Notes: generated by a model from the sequence alone, not told the origin. A stretch of 64,000 bases of DNA from Streptomyces pseudovenezuelae (GCF_001513955.1 NZ_KQ948144.1:1343041-1407040), one strand, 5' to 3'; counted from the stretch's first letter, positions 28,880-37,946 are shown. Numbers and translations are program-made.

Positions 28880-30388
28880 ATGACGAGCAGCACCGAGACC
28901 ACCTCTACCACTCCGCAGGTAGCGGTCAACGACATCGGTAACGAGGAAGCCTTCCTCGCCGCGATCGACGAGACGATCAAGTACTTCAACGACGGCGACA
29001 TCGTCGACGGCGTCATCGTGAAGGTCGACCGGGACGAGGTCCTGCTCGACATCGGTTACAAGACCGAAGGCGTTATCCCGAGCCGCGAGCTCTCCATCAA
29101 GCACGACGTCGACCCCAACGAGGTCGTCGCCGTGGGCGATGAGATCGAGGCCCTTGTTCTCCAGAAGGAGGACAAGGAAGGCCGCCTGATCCTCTCGAAG
29201 AAGCGCGCCCAGTACGAGCGTGCCTGGGGCACCATCGAGAAGATCAAGGAAGAAGACGGCATCGTCACCGGTACCGTCATCGAGGTCGTCAAGGGTGGTC
29301 TCATCCTCGACATCGGCCTCCGTGGCTTCCTGCCGGCCTCCCTCGTCGAGATGCGCCGCGTTCGCGACCTCCAGCCTTACGTGGGCAAGGAGCTCGAGGC
29401 CAAGATCATCGAGCTGGACAAGAACCGCAACAACGTGGTCCTGTCCCGCCGTGCCTGGCTCGAGCAGACCCAGTCCGAGGTTCGCCAGACGTTCCTCACG
29501 ACCCTCCAGAAGGGTCAGGTCCGCTCCGGTGTGGTCTCCTCGATCGTCAACTTCGGTGCCTTCGTGGACCTGGGTGGCGTCGACGGTCTGGTCCACGTCT
29601 CCGAGCTCTCCTGGAAGCACATCGACCACCCCTCCGAGGTTGTCGAGGTCGGCCAGGAAGTCACCGTCGAGGTCCTCGACGTCGACATGGACCGCGAGCG
29701 TGTCTCCCTGTCGCTGAAGGCGACCCAGGAAGACCCGTGGCAGCAGTTCGCCCGCACCCACCAGATCGGCCAGGTCGTGCCCGGCAAGGTCACGAAGCTG
29801 GTTCCGTTCGGTGCGTTCGTCCGCGTGGACGAGGGCATCGAGGGTCTGGTCCACATCTCCGAGCTGGCCGAGCGCCACGTGGAGATCCCGGAGCAGGTCG
29901 TCCAGGTCAACGACGAGATCTTCGTCAAGGTCATCGACATCGACCTCGAGCGCCGTCGCATCAGCCTCTCGCTGAAGCAGGCCAACGAGGCCTTCGGTTC
30001 GGACCCGGCCTCGGTCGAGTTCGACCCGACCCTGTACGGCATGGCCGCGTCGTACGACGACCAGGGCAACTACATCTACCCCGAGGGCTTCGACCCCGAG
30101 ACCAACGACTGGCTCGAGGGCTTCGAATCCCAGCGTGAGGTGTGGGAGAACCAGTACGCCGAGGCGCAGACCCGCTTCGAGCAGCACCAGCAGCAGGTCA
30201 TCAAGTCCCGTGAGGCCGACGCGGCTGCCGCCGCCGAGGGCGGGGACGCTGCGGGCGCCGCTCCGGCCGCGGGTGGCGGCGGCGGTGGCGGTTCGTACTC
30301 CTCCGAGGGTGCGGACACCTCCGGCGCGCTGGCTTCGGACGAGGCGCTCGCCGCGCTGCGCGAGAAGCTGGCCGGTGGCCAGAGCTGA
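28880..30388 (+). CDS. rpsA: 30S ribosomal protein S1
   Basis: A 502-residue protein with four S1 RNA-binding repeats starting near residues 36, 120, 205 and 290 (GDIVDGVIVKVDRDEVLLDIGYK, GTVIEVVKGGLILDIG, GVVSSIVNFGAFVDLG, GKVTKLVPFGAFVRVD). The actinobacterial four-repeat form is shorter than the six-repeat E. coli protein. The C-terminus is glutamine/glutamate-rich and ends in a glycine-serine stretch. Codons are strongly biased as in highly expressed genes. Start ATG 28880 is preceded by GGAG; an in-frame upstream extension to 28688 is the transcript leader. S1 binds mRNA on the small subunit and promotes initiation. Confidence 0.97.
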   Translation: MTSSTETTSTTPQVAVNDIGNEEAFLAAIDETIKYFNDGDIVDGVIVKVDRDEVLLDIGYKTEGVIPSRELSIKHDVDPNEVVAVGDEIEALVLQKEDKEGRLILSKKRAQYERAWGTIEKIKEEDGIVTGTVIEVVKGGLILDIGLRGFLPASLVEMRRVRDLQPYVGKELEAKIIELDKNRNNVVLSRRAWLEQTQSEVRQTFLTTLQKGQVRSGVVSSIVNFGAFVDLGGVDGLVHVSELSWKHIDHPSEVVEVGQEVTVEVLDVDMDRERVSLSLKATQEDPWQQFARTHQIGQVVPGKVTKLVPFGAFVRVDEGIEGLVHISELAERHVEIPEQVVQVNDEIFVKVIDIDLERRRISLSLKQANEAFGSDPASVEFDPTLYGMAASYDDQGNYIYPEGFDPETNDWLEGFESQREVWENQYAEAQTRFEQHQQQVIKSREADAAAAAEGGDAAGAAPAAGGGGGGGSYSSEGADTSGALASDEALAALREKLAGGQS

Positions 30389-30420
30389 ACGCTTGCCGCT
30401 GAGGTTTAGCCGGTAACTGT

Positions 30421-30448
30421 GGGGCCGTACCTTTCGAGGTGCGGCCCC
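30421..30448 (+). terminator. rpsA terminator with UUCG tetraloop
   Basis: A 12-bp stem (30421-30432 with 30437-30448, one G-T pair) is closed by TTCG. In RNA this is the extra-stable UUCG tetraloop. It lies 32 bp after the rpsA stop. Confidence 0.85.
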
Positions 30449-30497
30449 TCAGTGTTGTCCGGGTCGGTTTTCGGCTGTGGGCCCGGTGGGGCTTCCC

Positions 30498-30534
30498 GCG
30501 CAGTTCCCCGCGCCCCTTACGGGGCGCGTTGCGC
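30498..30534. repeat. Second copy of the GCGCAGTTCCCCGCGCCCCT repeat, as a compact hairpin
   Basis: The 20-nt arm seen downstream of polA recurs at 30498-30517, here followed after a TTAC loop by GGGGCGCG, giving an 8-bp hairpin (30509-30516 with 30521-30528). It lies in the 258-bp gap between rpsA and the PAC2 gene and may reinforce termination. Confidence 0.65.
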
Positions 30535-30646
30535 TCACCCCCTGTCATGAAAAGGCCGCAACAGATGGCCTGATCAAGCGCTCGGGTGGGAATGCCGCTG
30601 TTCCAGGGCGTGTTGTGCAGTATGAACACGAGGAGGAGCGGTCACT

Positions 30647-31585
30647 GTGCTTGATCCGCAGGGTTTGTACGCATGGGAGCCCAAGGGCCTCGCCGTCGTC
30701 GACATGGCGCTCGCGCAGGAGTCGGCCGGCCTGGTCATGCTCTACCACTTCGACGGATACATCGACGCGGGCGAGACCGGCGACCAGATCGTCGAGCGAC
30801 TGCTCGACACGCTGCCCCACCAGGTCGTGGCCCGTTTCGACCACGACCGGCTGGTGGACTACCGCGCCCGCCGTCCGCTGCTCACCTTCAAGCGCGACCG
30901 CTGGACGGAGTACGAGGAGCCCACGATCGACGTGCGGCTCGTCCAGGACGCCACCGGAGCGCCCTTCCTGCTGCTGTCCGGCCCGGAGCCGGACGTGGAG
31001 TGGGAGCGCTTCGCCGCGGCCGTCCAGCAGATCGTGGAGCGGCTCGGCGTCCGGCTGTCCGTGAACTTCCACGGCATCCCCATGGGGGTTCCGCACACCC
31101 GTCCCGTGGGCCTCACCCCGCACGGCAACCGTCACGACCTCGTCCCCGGCCACCGCAGCCCCTTCGAGGAGGCCCAGGTGCCGGGCAGCGCCGAGGCCCT
31201 GGTCGAGTACCGGCTCATGGAGGCCGGCCACGACGTCCTGGGCGTCGCCGCACACGTCCCGCACTACATCGCGCGCTCGCCCTACCCGGACGCCGCCCTG
31301 ACCGCCCTGGAGGCCATCACGGCCGCCACCGGCATGGTCCTGCCCGGCATCGCCCACGCCCTGCGCACCGACGCCCACCGCACCCAGACCGAGATCGACC
31401 GCCAGATCCAGGAGGGCGACGAGGACCTCGTGGCCCTGGTCCAGGGTCTTGAGCACCAGTACGACGCGGCGGCCGGCGCGGAGACCAGGGGCAACATGCT
31501 CGCCGAGCCCGTGGACATTCCGTCGGCCGACGAGATCGGGATGGAGTTCGAGCGCTTCCTGGCCGAGAGGGAAGGCGACAACTGA
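30647..31585 (+). CDS. PAC2 family (proteasome assembly chaperone-like) protein
   Basis: A 312-residue protein of the PAC2 family. Visible marks are [24 protein letters not shown] at the N-terminus, [40 protein letters not shown] and [25 protein letters not shown]. The fold is that of archaeal and eukaryotic proteasome assembly chaperones; in actinobacteria a role with the 20S proteasome is conceivable but undemonstrated. Start GTG 30647 has AGGAGG about 10 nt upstream. The C-terminal 50 residues are acidic and probably helical. coaE begins 28 bp downstream but has its own promoter-like signal. Confidence 0.9.
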   Translation: MLDPQGLYAWEPKGLAVVDMALAQESAGLVMLYHFDGYIDAGETGDQIVERLLDTLPHQVVARFDHDRLVDYRARRPLLTFKRDRWTEYEEPTIDVRLVQDATGAPFLLLSGPEPDVEWERFAAAVQQIVERLGVRLSVNFHGIPMGVPHTRPVGLTPHGNRHDLVPGHRSPFEEAQVPGSAEALVEYRLMEAGHDVLGVAAHVPHYIARSPYPDAALTALEAITAATGMVLPGIAHALRTDAHRTQTEIDRQIQEGDEDLVALVQGLEHQYDAAAGAETRGNMLAEPVDIPSADEIGMEFERFLAEREGDN

Positions 31586-31600
31586 CGCGTGCCGAGCGTC

Positions 31601-31613
31601 TAGGCTTCCGGTC
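31601..31613 (+). promoter_or_regulatory. Predicted -10 hexamer and leaderless start of coaE
   Basis: TAGGCT (31601-31606) lies seven nucleotides before the ATG at 31614, with no Shine-Dalgarno between. It is the same hexamer as found before pyk. The -35 is not convincing. Confidence 0.4.
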
Positions 31614-32231
31614 ATGCTGAAGGTGGGCCTGACCGGCGGTATCGGCGCCGGCAAGAGTGAGGTGTCGAAGCTCCTCGTGGAGCACGGTGCCGTCCTGATC
31701 GACGCGGACCGCATCGCACGCGAGGTCGTCGCGCCGGGCACGCCCGGACTCGCCGCGGTCGTGGATGCCTTCGGTGAGGACGTACTCGCCGAGGACGGCA
31801 GCCTCGACCGCCCCAGGCTGGGCTCCGTCGTCTTCGCCGACCCGGAGCGGCTCGCCGTACTGAACTCGATCGTGCATCCCCTGGTGGGCGCCCGCTCCCA
31901 GGAACTCGAATCAGCCGCCGCCGAGGACGCCGTCGTCGTCCACGACGTCCCGCTCCTCACGGAGAACGGCCTCGCCCCGCTCTACGACCTCGTGATCGTC
32001 GTCGACGTCGGCCCCCAGACCCAGCTCGACCGGCTCGTCGGGCTGCGCGGCATGACCGAGCAGGACGCACGCGCACGCATGGCCGCCCAGGCGACGCGCG
32101 AGAAGCGCCTGGAGATCGCGGACATCGTGATCGACAACGACGTACCCCTGGATGAGCTGCGCCGACGCGTGCGGGACGTATGGGGCGATCTCCTGCGGCG
32201 GGCCCGCGCGTCCCGGGCGTCCCAGGAATAG
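31614..32231 (+). CDS. coaE: Dephospho-CoA kinase
   Basis: A 205-residue P-loop kinase beginning [15 protein letters not shown], with the Walker A at residues 8-15. The substrate-binding [13 protein letters not shown] and [12 protein letters not shown] segments and the lid region [22 protein letters not shown] are those of CoaE. It phosphorylates the 3'-hydroxyl of dephospho-CoA, the last step of coenzyme A synthesis. Length is normal (200-210). The in-frame extension upstream to 31449 is an overlap with the PAC2 gene and not used. The TPR gene follows after 50 bp. Confidence 0.96.
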   Translation: MLKVGLTGGIGAGKSEVSKLLVEHGAVLIDADRIAREVVAPGTPGLAAVVDAFGEDVLAEDGSLDRPRLGSVVFADPERLAVLNSIVHPLVGARSQELESAAAEDAVVVHDVPLLTENGLAPLYDLVIVVDVGPQTQLDRLVGLRGMTEQDARARMAAQATREKRLEIADIVIDNDVPLDELRRRVRDVWGDLLRRARASRASQE

Positions 32232-32281
32232 CGCCCCCCGGTCCGGGCGTTGAACCCTTCCAGTGAGGGAAGGACTGAGCC

Positions 32282-32662
32282 GTGCCCGAGATCAGCGGAT
32301 CGACCGGACGTACTCCGGAGACGCATGTCATCGACTACCGCGCAGCCGAGCAGTTGCTCTCCGCGCGGGACCCGCGGGGCGCGGTGAAGCTGCTCGACTC
32401 CGTCATCGCCGCCCACCCGGAGAACACCGCGGCCCGGCTGCTGCGCGCGCGGGCGTTCTTCGCCGCCGCGCAACTGCGGCCCGCCGAGCTGGAGTTCACC
32501 ATCGTCCTGGAGCGTGAGCCGGACAACGCCTTCGCCCACTTCGCGCTCGCCCGCACCTACGAGCGCCAGGGACGGCCCGACCAGGCCAGGCGGCACTTCC
32601 GGCTGGCGGCAGCGCTGGATCCCAATCCGGAGTTCCTGAAGGCCGCGCGCTTCGACTCCTGA
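32282..32662 (+). CDS. Small tetratricopeptide-repeat protein
   Basis: A 126-residue protein with about two and a half TPR units: AAEQLLSARDPRGAVKLLDSVIAAHPEN, ARLLRARAFFAAAQLRPAELEFTIVLEREPDN and AFAHFALARTYERQGRPDQARRHFRLAAALDPN. The spacing of the W/L-G-Y-A-F-A-P positions fits TPR helices, so it should bind a partner protein; none is indicated. The GTG start has AAGGA upstream. It follows coaE by 50 bp on the same strand and is probably in its operon. Confidence 0.87.
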   Translation: MPEISGSTGRTPETHVIDYRAAEQLLSARDPRGAVKLLDSVIAAHPENTAARLLRARAFFAAAQLRPAELEFTIVLEREPDNAFAHFALARTYERQGRPDQARRHFRLAAALDPNPEFLKAARFDS

Positions 32663-32675
32663 GCGGGCCGGCCCG

Positions 32676-32942
32676 CTACCGGGGCCGGCTCTCCGGTGGC
32701 CGGTACGGCGGGATGTCGGGGCCCGGCTGGTAGTGCGGTCCCTGCCGGATGTGCCGGAGGATCACCGTCGTGTCGACGGTGATCACCAGCCAGAGCACCC
32801 CGCAGGCGATCGCCCACCCGGGGCGGCCCGCCAGCGCGAACGCGGCCGTGCCGAAGACCGCCCAGACCAGCCCCCACACGCTCAGCCAGAACCGTGCCCG
32901 CAGCGCACTGCGCGCTGTCGTGGGCTCACTGCCTGTACGCAT
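32676..32942 (-). CDS. DUF6343 family small membrane protein
   Basis: An 88-residue protein beginning MRTGSEPTTARSALRARFWLS, the usual opening of DUF6343, with two hydrophobic segments (VWGLVWAVFGTAAFALAG and WAIACGVLWLVITVDTTVI) and a polar proline-rich tail. Function unknown. GGAGGGG lies upstream; it also fits an alternative GTG at 32951 (three residues longer). It is divergent from the acyltransferase-like gene with 76 bp between the starts. Confidence 0.8.
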   Translation of the reverse strand: MRTGSEPTTARSALRARFWLSVWGLVWAVFGTAAFALAGRPGWAIACGVLWLVITVDTTVILRHIRQGPHYQPGPDIPPYRPPESRPR

Positions 32943-33018
32943 CGGGATCACCACCCCTCCTCTGCAACGTACTCTTCGGAACGGATGCTGACCAAAGGGC
33001 CGATGAGGGGGTCACCGC

Positions 33019-33915
33019 GTGCTTCCGGATGCCGACGAACTGGCCGAGGTGCTGGTGGAACTGGCCGTACCGCACGAGGACGTCAACGAACTCGTGCGGA
33101 TGGGCCGACGGGTCATGGACGACCCGGAGCTGCGGCGGTTCCTGGAACACTCCGTCGACGAACTCGTCCGGGACATGGGCAGGGCCGACGATCCGGTCGT
33201 CCTGCCCGAGCTCGACTGGCCCGCCGGAGCCCTCCAGCGCTGCTTCCCCGTCTACGTGTTCGTGGCGGCGCTGCCCCACACGCGCGCGTACCACCGCGAG
33301 CGCGGCATCCCGGCCGAGGTGTCCCGGCGCACCCTCGCCGACCTCGGCCGGAACATGGCCGTGCACCGCAGACGGTACGACAGGGCCGGCGTGCAGTCAC
33401 CGCGCTGGCTGACCCGCCACTCGCGGGGCGAGCTGTACCAGCTGGGGCGACTCCAGTTCGAGCGCACGCGGTACGGGCCGTGGAACAGCCGCACGCTCGC
33501 GGCGGCCGGACTGGACCTCGCTCCCGGTACGCCCTGTCTGAGCCTGCACATCCCCGACTTCCTCGGCCCGCTGTCACCGGAGGCCTGCGATCGCTCGCTG
33601 GCCCTGGCCGCCGAGTTCTTCGCCCGGCACTTCCCGGAGGAGCCGTATCGCGCCGCGCTGTGTCATTCCTGGCTGCTCGACCCGCAGTTGAAGGAGTACC
33701 TGCCCGCGGACTCCAACATCGTCCGGTTCCAGGAGCGCTTCCGGACGGCCCCCGAGGACAAGCCGGAGGACACCGAGCCGGTGCAGTTCGTGTTCGGGGA
33801 CCCGGAGTTGTCGGTGGAGAGCCTGCCACGGAGGACGGCGCTTGAGCGGGCCGTGGGCGACCATCTGAGGGCCGGCGGGCACTGGTACATCGGGCACGGC
33901 TGGTTTCCCCTCTAG
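33019..33915 (+). CDS. Acyltransferase-domain-containing protein
   Basis: A 298-residue protein with a GTG start and GAGGGGG upstream. It looks two-part: an N-terminal helical portion (DADELAEVLVELAVPHEDVNELVRMG) and a C-terminal region with LSLHIPDFLGPLSPEACDRSLALAAEFFARHFPEEPYRAALCHSWLLDPQLKEYLP, the pattern of the actinobacterial N-acyltransferase-like N- and C-terminal pair related to the GNAT fold. The acyl donor and acceptor are unknown. The frame has uniform codon bias and no interruptions. No functionally related neighbour is evident. Confidence 0.8.
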   Translation: MLPDADELAEVLVELAVPHEDVNELVRMGRRVMDDPELRRFLEHSVDELVRDMGRADDPVVLPELDWPAGALQRCFPVYVFVAALPHTRAYHRERGIPAEVSRRTLADLGRNMAVHRRRYDRAGVQSPRWLTRHSRGELYQLGRLQFERTRYGPWNSRTLAAAGLDLAPGTPCLSLHIPDFLGPLSPEACDRSLALAAEFFARHFPEEPYRAALCHSWLLDPQLKEYLPADSNIVRFQERFRTAPEDKPEDTEPVQFVFGDPELSVESLPRRTALERAVGDHLRAGGHWYIGHGWFPL

Positions 33916-33992
33916 CCCGGCGATGAGTTCGGGCCGGGGCCGGGGTCTACCCCTGCGACAGCACCACGGACCGCTTCCCCCAGGAGACCCCG

Positions 33993-34454
33993 ATGTCCGA
34001 GACCACCGTCCCCGTCACCCGCACCGCCGCCTCCACCGCCCCCGTCATCGCCGAGTCCCCGACCCCGCGAGGCCGCCGGGCCCGGATCGCGCTGCGCACC
34101 CTGCAGGTCGTGCTCGCCCTCTTCTACGTCGTCGCCAGCGCGCTCCCCAAGCTGATCGCGCACCCCTCGGCCGCCGAGGGCTTCGACCGGATGGGCTGGG
34201 GCAGCGCCGGGATGTACACCATCGGGGTGCTCGAACTGGCCGGTGGGATCGCCCTGTTGATCCCGGTGCTGCAGTCGGTGGCGGCCGTGGCGCTGAGCGG
34301 GCTGATGGTCGGCGCGTTCGTCGTGCAGCTCACCTACTTCGACGGGGAGAACGCGGCGACTCCGCTCATCCTGATCGTCCCGCTCGCCCTGATCGCCTGG
34401 GCCCGGCGGCGGCACAATGCCGACCTGCTGCGGCTGGTGCGACGACGGGCATGA
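33993..34454 (+). CDS. DoxX-family membrane protein
   Basis: A 153-residue protein with a good AGGAG site. After a 30-residue polar N-terminus, four hydrophobic segments follow: LRTLQVVLALFYVVASALPKL, AGMYTIGVLELAGGIALLIP, SVAAVALSGLMVGAFVVQL and TPLILIVPLALIAWA. The PKLIAHP and GVLELAGG motifs are those of DoxX/DoxD-like proteins. Some relatives interact with redox proteins at the membrane, but most are uncharacterised. It converges on the S4 gene, with a strong hairpin between them. Confidence 0.87.
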   Translation: MSETTVPVTRTAASTAPVIAESPTPRGRRARIALRTLQVVLALFYVVASALPKLIAHPSAAEGFDRMGWGSAGMYTIGVLELAGGIALLIPVLQSVAAVALSGLMVGAFVVQLTYFDGENAATPLILIVPLALIAWARRRHNADLLRLVRRRA

Positions 34455-34478
34455 GGAGAGCGGCCCACGGCCGGCGCG

Positions 34479-34523
34479 CCGAGGCCGGGTCCCCTGCCGG
34501 AAGCGCGGGGGACCCGGCCTCGG
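34479..34523. terminator. Bidirectional terminator between the DoxX and S4 genes
   Basis: A 16-bp perfect GC-rich stem (34479-34494 with 34508-34523) with a 13-nt loop lies 24 bp after the DoxX stop and 80 bp after the S4 stop on the other strand. Confidence 0.8.
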
Positions 34524-34602
34524 TGTGGTGACCGAGGGGTGTGGTGACCGACGGGTGGGGTTCGGTGCCGGGTTCCGAGGAGCCGAGAGCCCGAGGGGCC
34601 GC

Positions 34603-35346
34603 TCAGCGCGAGCGCCCGCTCCTGTCCGCGTTCCCGCCCCGGCCCGCGCGCCGGCTCCGGTCCGAACGGCGGGCCGCGGCGCCCGCATTGCCCGCCTCGT
34701 CCGAGCCGCCCGCGGCCTCCGGGCTGCCGGATCCCTCCGGGCCGTCGGATCCGCCCGGTCCGCCTGGTCCGCCCGGTCCGCTCGGTCCGGCGAAACGGCC
34801 CCGGCGGTTGCCCTCCGTGAGGCCGCGCAGGCGTTCCAGCTCGCGGCGGTCGCGCTTGGTCGGGCGGCCGGCGCCGCGGTCGCGGATGCCGGCGGGGGCG
34901 ACGGGCGTGCGGGGCGGGGGCGGGGGAGAGTTGTCGACGTAGCACTGGACGGCCACGGGGGCGCCGACCCGCTTGCGGATCAGCCTCTTGACCACGACGA
35001 CCCGCTCCCAGCCCTCCTGGCGGACGCGCACCTCGTCGCCGACGCGCAGGGAGTGGGCGGGCTTCACACGCTCGCCGTTCACCCGCACATGCCCGCCCCG
35101 GCAGGCGGTGGCTCCGGCGGAACGGGTCTTGGCCAGGCGTACGGACCAGATCCAGCTGTCGATCCGCACGCTCTCGCCGTTCTGCGGCCCGGCGGCCTCC
35201 GCGGCGGCGACGGCGGCGGCGATCTTCGGGTCCGGCGATTCGGCGGCCACGGCACCGGGAGCCGCGGGGTCCCGGTCGGCGACCCGCGCGCCGGGACCGT
35301 CGGCCGTCGCGCCGGTCTCGTTGTCGTCGGTACGTTCCACAGCCAT
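34603..35346 (-). CDS. S4-domain RNA-binding protein (Hsp15/RqcP-like)
   Basis: A 247-residue protein. The first 60 residues are acidic/alanine-rich. The S4 domain lies at about 60-120: VRIDSWIWSVRLAKTRSAGATACRGGHVRVNGERVKPAHSLRVGDEVRV, matching Hsp15-type proteins that bind 50S-peptidyl-tRNA complexes. A short basic block (GRPTKRDRRELERLRG) follows, then a glycine/proline-rich tail with a GPSGPGGPGGPGG run and an arginine-rich end. Start ATG 35346 is supported by GGAG four bases away; the S4 core alone would be about 130 residues, so part of the N-terminal extension could be untranslated. The frame upstream to 36159 is antisense to the glycosylase gene. Confidence 0.88.
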   Translation of the reverse strand: MAVERTDDNETGATADGPGARVADRDPAAPGAVAAESPDPKIAAAVAAAEAAGPQNGESVRIDSWIWSVRLAKTRSAGATACRGGHVRVNGERVKPAHSLRVGDEVRVRQEGWERVVVVKRLIRKRVGAPVAVQCYVDNSPPPPPRTPVAPAGIRDRGAGRPTKRDRRELERLRGLTEGNRRGRFAGPSGPGGPGGPGGSDGPEGSGSPEAAGGSDEAGNAGAAARRSDRSRRAGRGGNADRSGRSR

Positions 35347-35455
35347 GGCTCCGACCTTAGTACGCGGGACCGCGCACCCCGGGTGGGTTTTCCGGGCGGT
35401 CCCCGTCAGGACGGCCCGCCACCGCCGCCCGGCCGCCGCCCCGGCGACCTGCCCG

Positions 35456-35467
35456 TACCGTGGACGC
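35456..35467 (+). promoter_or_regulatory. Predicted -10 hexamer and leaderless start of the glycosylase gene
   Basis: TACCGT (35456-35461) is followed by six nucleotides and GTG 35468; no Shine-Dalgarno is seen. Confidence 0.4.
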
Positions 35468-36199
35468 GTGGACGCCCTCGCCGATCTCGACCGCCGGATC
35501 TCGGGCTGTCGTGCCTGCCCCCGTCTGGTCGACTGGCGGGAGGAGGTCGCCCGGACCAAGCGGGCCGCGTTCGCCGACTGGACGTACTGGGGGCGGCCGG
35601 TGCCCGGCTTCGGGCCGGCGGACGCGCGCATGCTGATCGTCGGACTCGCTCCGGCCGCGCACGGCGGGAACCGTACCGGGCGGATGTTCACCGGCGACCG
35701 TTCCGGAGACGTGCTGTACCGGGCGCTGTACGACATCGGGCTCGCCTCGCAGCCGACCGCCGTGACCGCGGACGACGGACTGGAGCTGCGGGGCGTGCGG
35801 ATCACCTCGCCCGTGCGCTGCGCCCCGCCCGCCAACAAACCCACCCCCGGCGAGCGCGACACCTGCCGGCCCTGGCTGGTCCAGGAGCTGAACCTGCTGC
35901 GGCCCACACTCCGTTCCGTGGTCGTGCTCGGCGCCTTCGGCTGGCAGGCGGCGCTGCCCGCGTTCACGGCGGCCGGCTGGACCGTGCCCCGGCCGCGGCC
36001 CGCCTTCGGGCACGGGACGCGCGTCCCGCTCGACGGCCTCGAACTCTTCGGCTGCTTCCACGTCAGCCAGCGCAACACCTTCACCGGCAAGCTCACGCCC
36101 GAGATGCTGCGGGACGTACTGCGCAGGGCGGCCGAGGCGGCGGGTCTGCACGGCCTCACCGGCGAAATCGGGACGACGCGGCCGCCTCACGACGGTTAG
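35468..36199 (+). CDS. Type-5 uracil-DNA glycosylase (UdgB)
   Basis: A 243-residue protein beginning DALADLDRRISGCRACPRLV; the paired cysteines there and later CAPP belong to the iron-sulfur cluster of family 4/5 glycosylases. Motif A is GLAPAAHGGNRTGRMFTGDRSG, in which the catalytic acidic residue of other families is absent as expected for family 5. Motif B is HVSQRNTFTG. The enzyme excises uracil, and in family 5 also hypoxanthine and other deaminated bases, from DNA. Start GTG 35468 gives the usual N-terminus. pip starts 9 bp after the stop; its -10-like hexamer overlaps this gene's stop codon. Confidence 0.9.
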   Translation: MDALADLDRRISGCRACPRLVDWREEVARTKRAAFADWTYWGRPVPGFGPADARMLIVGLAPAAHGGNRTGRMFTGDRSGDVLYRALYDIGLASQPTAVTADDGLELRGVRITSPVRCAPPANKPTPGERDTCRPWLVQELNLLRPTLRSVVVLGAFGWQAALPAFTAAGWTVPRPRPAFGHGTRVPLDGLELFGCFHVSQRNTFTGKLTPEMLRDVLRRAAEAAGLHGLTGEIGTTRPPHDG

Positions 36200-36208
36200 G
36201 GTCGCCGG
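36197..36208 (+). promoter_or_regulatory. Predicted -10 hexamer and leaderless start of pip
   Basis: TAGGGT (36197-36202), which includes the TAG stop of the preceding gene, is followed by six nucleotides and ATG 36209. No Shine-Dalgarno is visible. Confidence 0.4.
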
Positions 36209-37171
36209 ATGCCTCTCTACCCGGAGATCGAACCGTACGACCACGGCATGCTCGACGTCGGCGACGGCAACCACGTGTACTGGGAGACCTGCGGGAATCC
36301 GGACGGCAAGCCGGCGGTGGTGCTGCACGGCGGGCCGGGGTCCGGTTGCACGCCTTGGGCGCGGCGGCTGTTCGACCCCGCCGCGTACCGGATCGTGCTC
36401 CTCGACCAGCGGGGCGCCGGGCGGTCGACGCCGCCCGCGAGCGCGTACGACACCGACATGAGCGTCAACACCACCCCGCATCTCATCGCGGACCTGGAGC
36501 TGCTGCGGCGGCATCTGGGGATCGAGCGGTGGCTGGTGTGGGGGCTGTCGTTCGGTTCGGTGCTGGGGCTGCGGTACGCCCAGACGCACCCGGAGGCCGT
36601 GACGGAGATCGTGCTGACGGGGATCGCCACCGGGTCCGACGCCGAAGTCGCCCTGCTCACCAGGGGAATGGGGAAGATCTTCCCCGAGGCGTTCGAACGG
36701 TTCGTCGGCGAGTTGCCCGTTGCCGAACGGGACGGGAACCTCGCCGCCGCCTACAACCGGTTGCTGGAGTCGCCCGACGCGGAGGTCCGCGAGCGGGCGG
36801 CACGAGCCTGGACGGACTGGGAGACGGCGACCATTCCCGCCCCGCCCGGGTCGGTCGAGCGTTTCGAGGATCCGGTGTTCCGCGCGGGCTTCGCCCGTAC
36901 CGTCACCCACTACTGGGGCAACGGTCACTTCCTCGACGAGGACGGCGTAGTCCTGCGTGACGCGCCCCTGTTGAAGGACATTCCCGGCACCCTCGTCCAG
37001 GGCAGTCTCGACTTCGGCAACCTCCTCGGCACCGTCTGGCGGCTTCATCACGCCTGGCCGGGCAGCGAGTTGACGGTGATCGACGAGGCGGGGCACAGCC
37101 CCGGGGCCCCCGGAGCCGTTGAGGCGCTGGTGCGGGCGACGGACACCTACGCGCGCGGCTGGAACCGCTAG
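36209..37171 (+). CDS. pip: Proline iminopeptidase
   Basis: A 320-residue alpha/beta hydrolase of the S33 family. Diagnostic motifs are the oxyanion-hole HGGPGSGCTP (40-49), LLDQRGAGRSTP, the nucleophile elbow GLSFGS with S114 (GGSWGS in most family members), the acid in GSLDFGN and the histidine in EAGHSPG. It releases N-terminal proline from peptides. Length is normal. It overlaps the convergent GntR gene by a shared CTAG, so the stop codons on the two strands interlock. Start ATG is fixed by the family N-terminus (LYPEIEPYDHG). Confidence 0.94.
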   Translation: MPLYPEIEPYDHGMLDVGDGNHVYWETCGNPDGKPAVVLHGGPGSGCTPWARRLFDPAAYRIVLLDQRGAGRSTPPASAYDTDMSVNTTPHLIADLELLRRHLGIERWLVWGLSFGSVLGLRYAQTHPEAVTEIVLTGIATGSDAEVALLTRGMGKIFPEAFERFVGELPVAERDGNLAAAYNRLLESPDAEVRERAARAWTDWETATIPAPPGSVERFEDPVFRAGFARTVTHYWGNGHFLDEDGVVLRDAPLLKDIPGTLVQGSLDFGNLLGTVWRLHHAWPGSELTVIDEAGHSPGAPGAVEALVRATDTYARGWNR

Positions 37172-37836
37172 ACCGTCGCGCCCGCGTCCCCGAACAACTG
37201 CCGTACCGTCGACTCGTAGTTGGTGCGCACGTGCGCGAGGGCGTGCGCGCGGGCCCGGTCCGGATCGCCCGAGGCGATCGCCTCGTACAGGTCGCGGTGT
37301 TCGACGAGGAGTTGGGGCCACTCCTCGTTGCGCCGGGTCATCCAGCGCAGCCGTCCCGCAACCGGTTCCAGGGCCTCGACCAGCAGGCTGTTGCGGGCCA
37401 TCGCCACGATGCTGTCGTGCAGACGGCTGTTGACGTCCGTGATGGTCTCCGCGTCGCCCGCCTCGGTCGCGGTCGCCGCGAGATCGAGCAGCCGCTCCAC
37501 CTCGGCGAGATCCTCCGGGGTCGCCCGGGCCGCGGCGAGCCCCGCGGCGTACACCTCCAACGCCTCGCGCAGCTCGAAGAGTTCCTTGACGTCGTTCGGG
37601 GTCAGCCGTCGTACGACCGTCCGGCGCGGGGTCTCGAAGTGCACGAAGCCCTCGGCGACCAGTGCGCGGATCGCCTCGCGGACCGGCACCCGGGAGACCC
37701 CGAAGCGGTCGGCGAGCTCCCGCTCGACCAGCCGGTCGCCCGGGCGCAGTGCGCCCGCGATGATCTCCTGCCGCAGGGTGGTCAGGACGCGTTCGCGGAC
37801 GGCGCCGAGGGGCTCGGTGTTCGTCGTGGAGCTCAT
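37168..37836 (-). CDS. GntR-family (FadR/FCD) transcriptional regulator
   Basis: A 222-residue regulator. Residues about 12-75 form the winged helix (TLRQEIIAGALRPGDRLVERELADRFGVSRVPVREAIRALVAEGFV). The rest is an all-helical FCD ligand-binding domain (ELFELREALEVYAAGLAAARATPEDLAEVERLL, NSRLHDSIVAMARNSLLVEALE). It is divergent from the NCS1 permease and hydantoin-racemase-like genes, and a perfect palindrome of the kind bound by this family lies in the gap. It therefore probably represses nucleobase/hydantoin uptake and catabolism and responds to a substrate or intermediate. Confidence 0.9.
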   Translation of the reverse strand: MSSTTNTEPLGAVRERVLTTLRQEIIAGALRPGDRLVERELADRFGVSRVPVREAIRALVAEGFVHFETPRRTVVRRLTPNDVKELFELREALEVYAAGLAAARATPEDLAEVERLLDLAATATEAGDAETITDVNSRLHDSIVAMARNSLLVEALEPVAGRLRWMTRRNEEWPQLLVEHRDLYEAIASGDPDRARAHALAHVRTNYESTVRQLFGDAGATV

Positions 37837-37946
37837 GGAGCCATCTTCTCCGACGCGGGAGCCGGCGTTGACGCCGGAGCTGTTTTACGGAGCCTTAACA
37901 GACGCGACATCGGCCGGGACTCTTGACGGCGGGACCATGTCGGCAG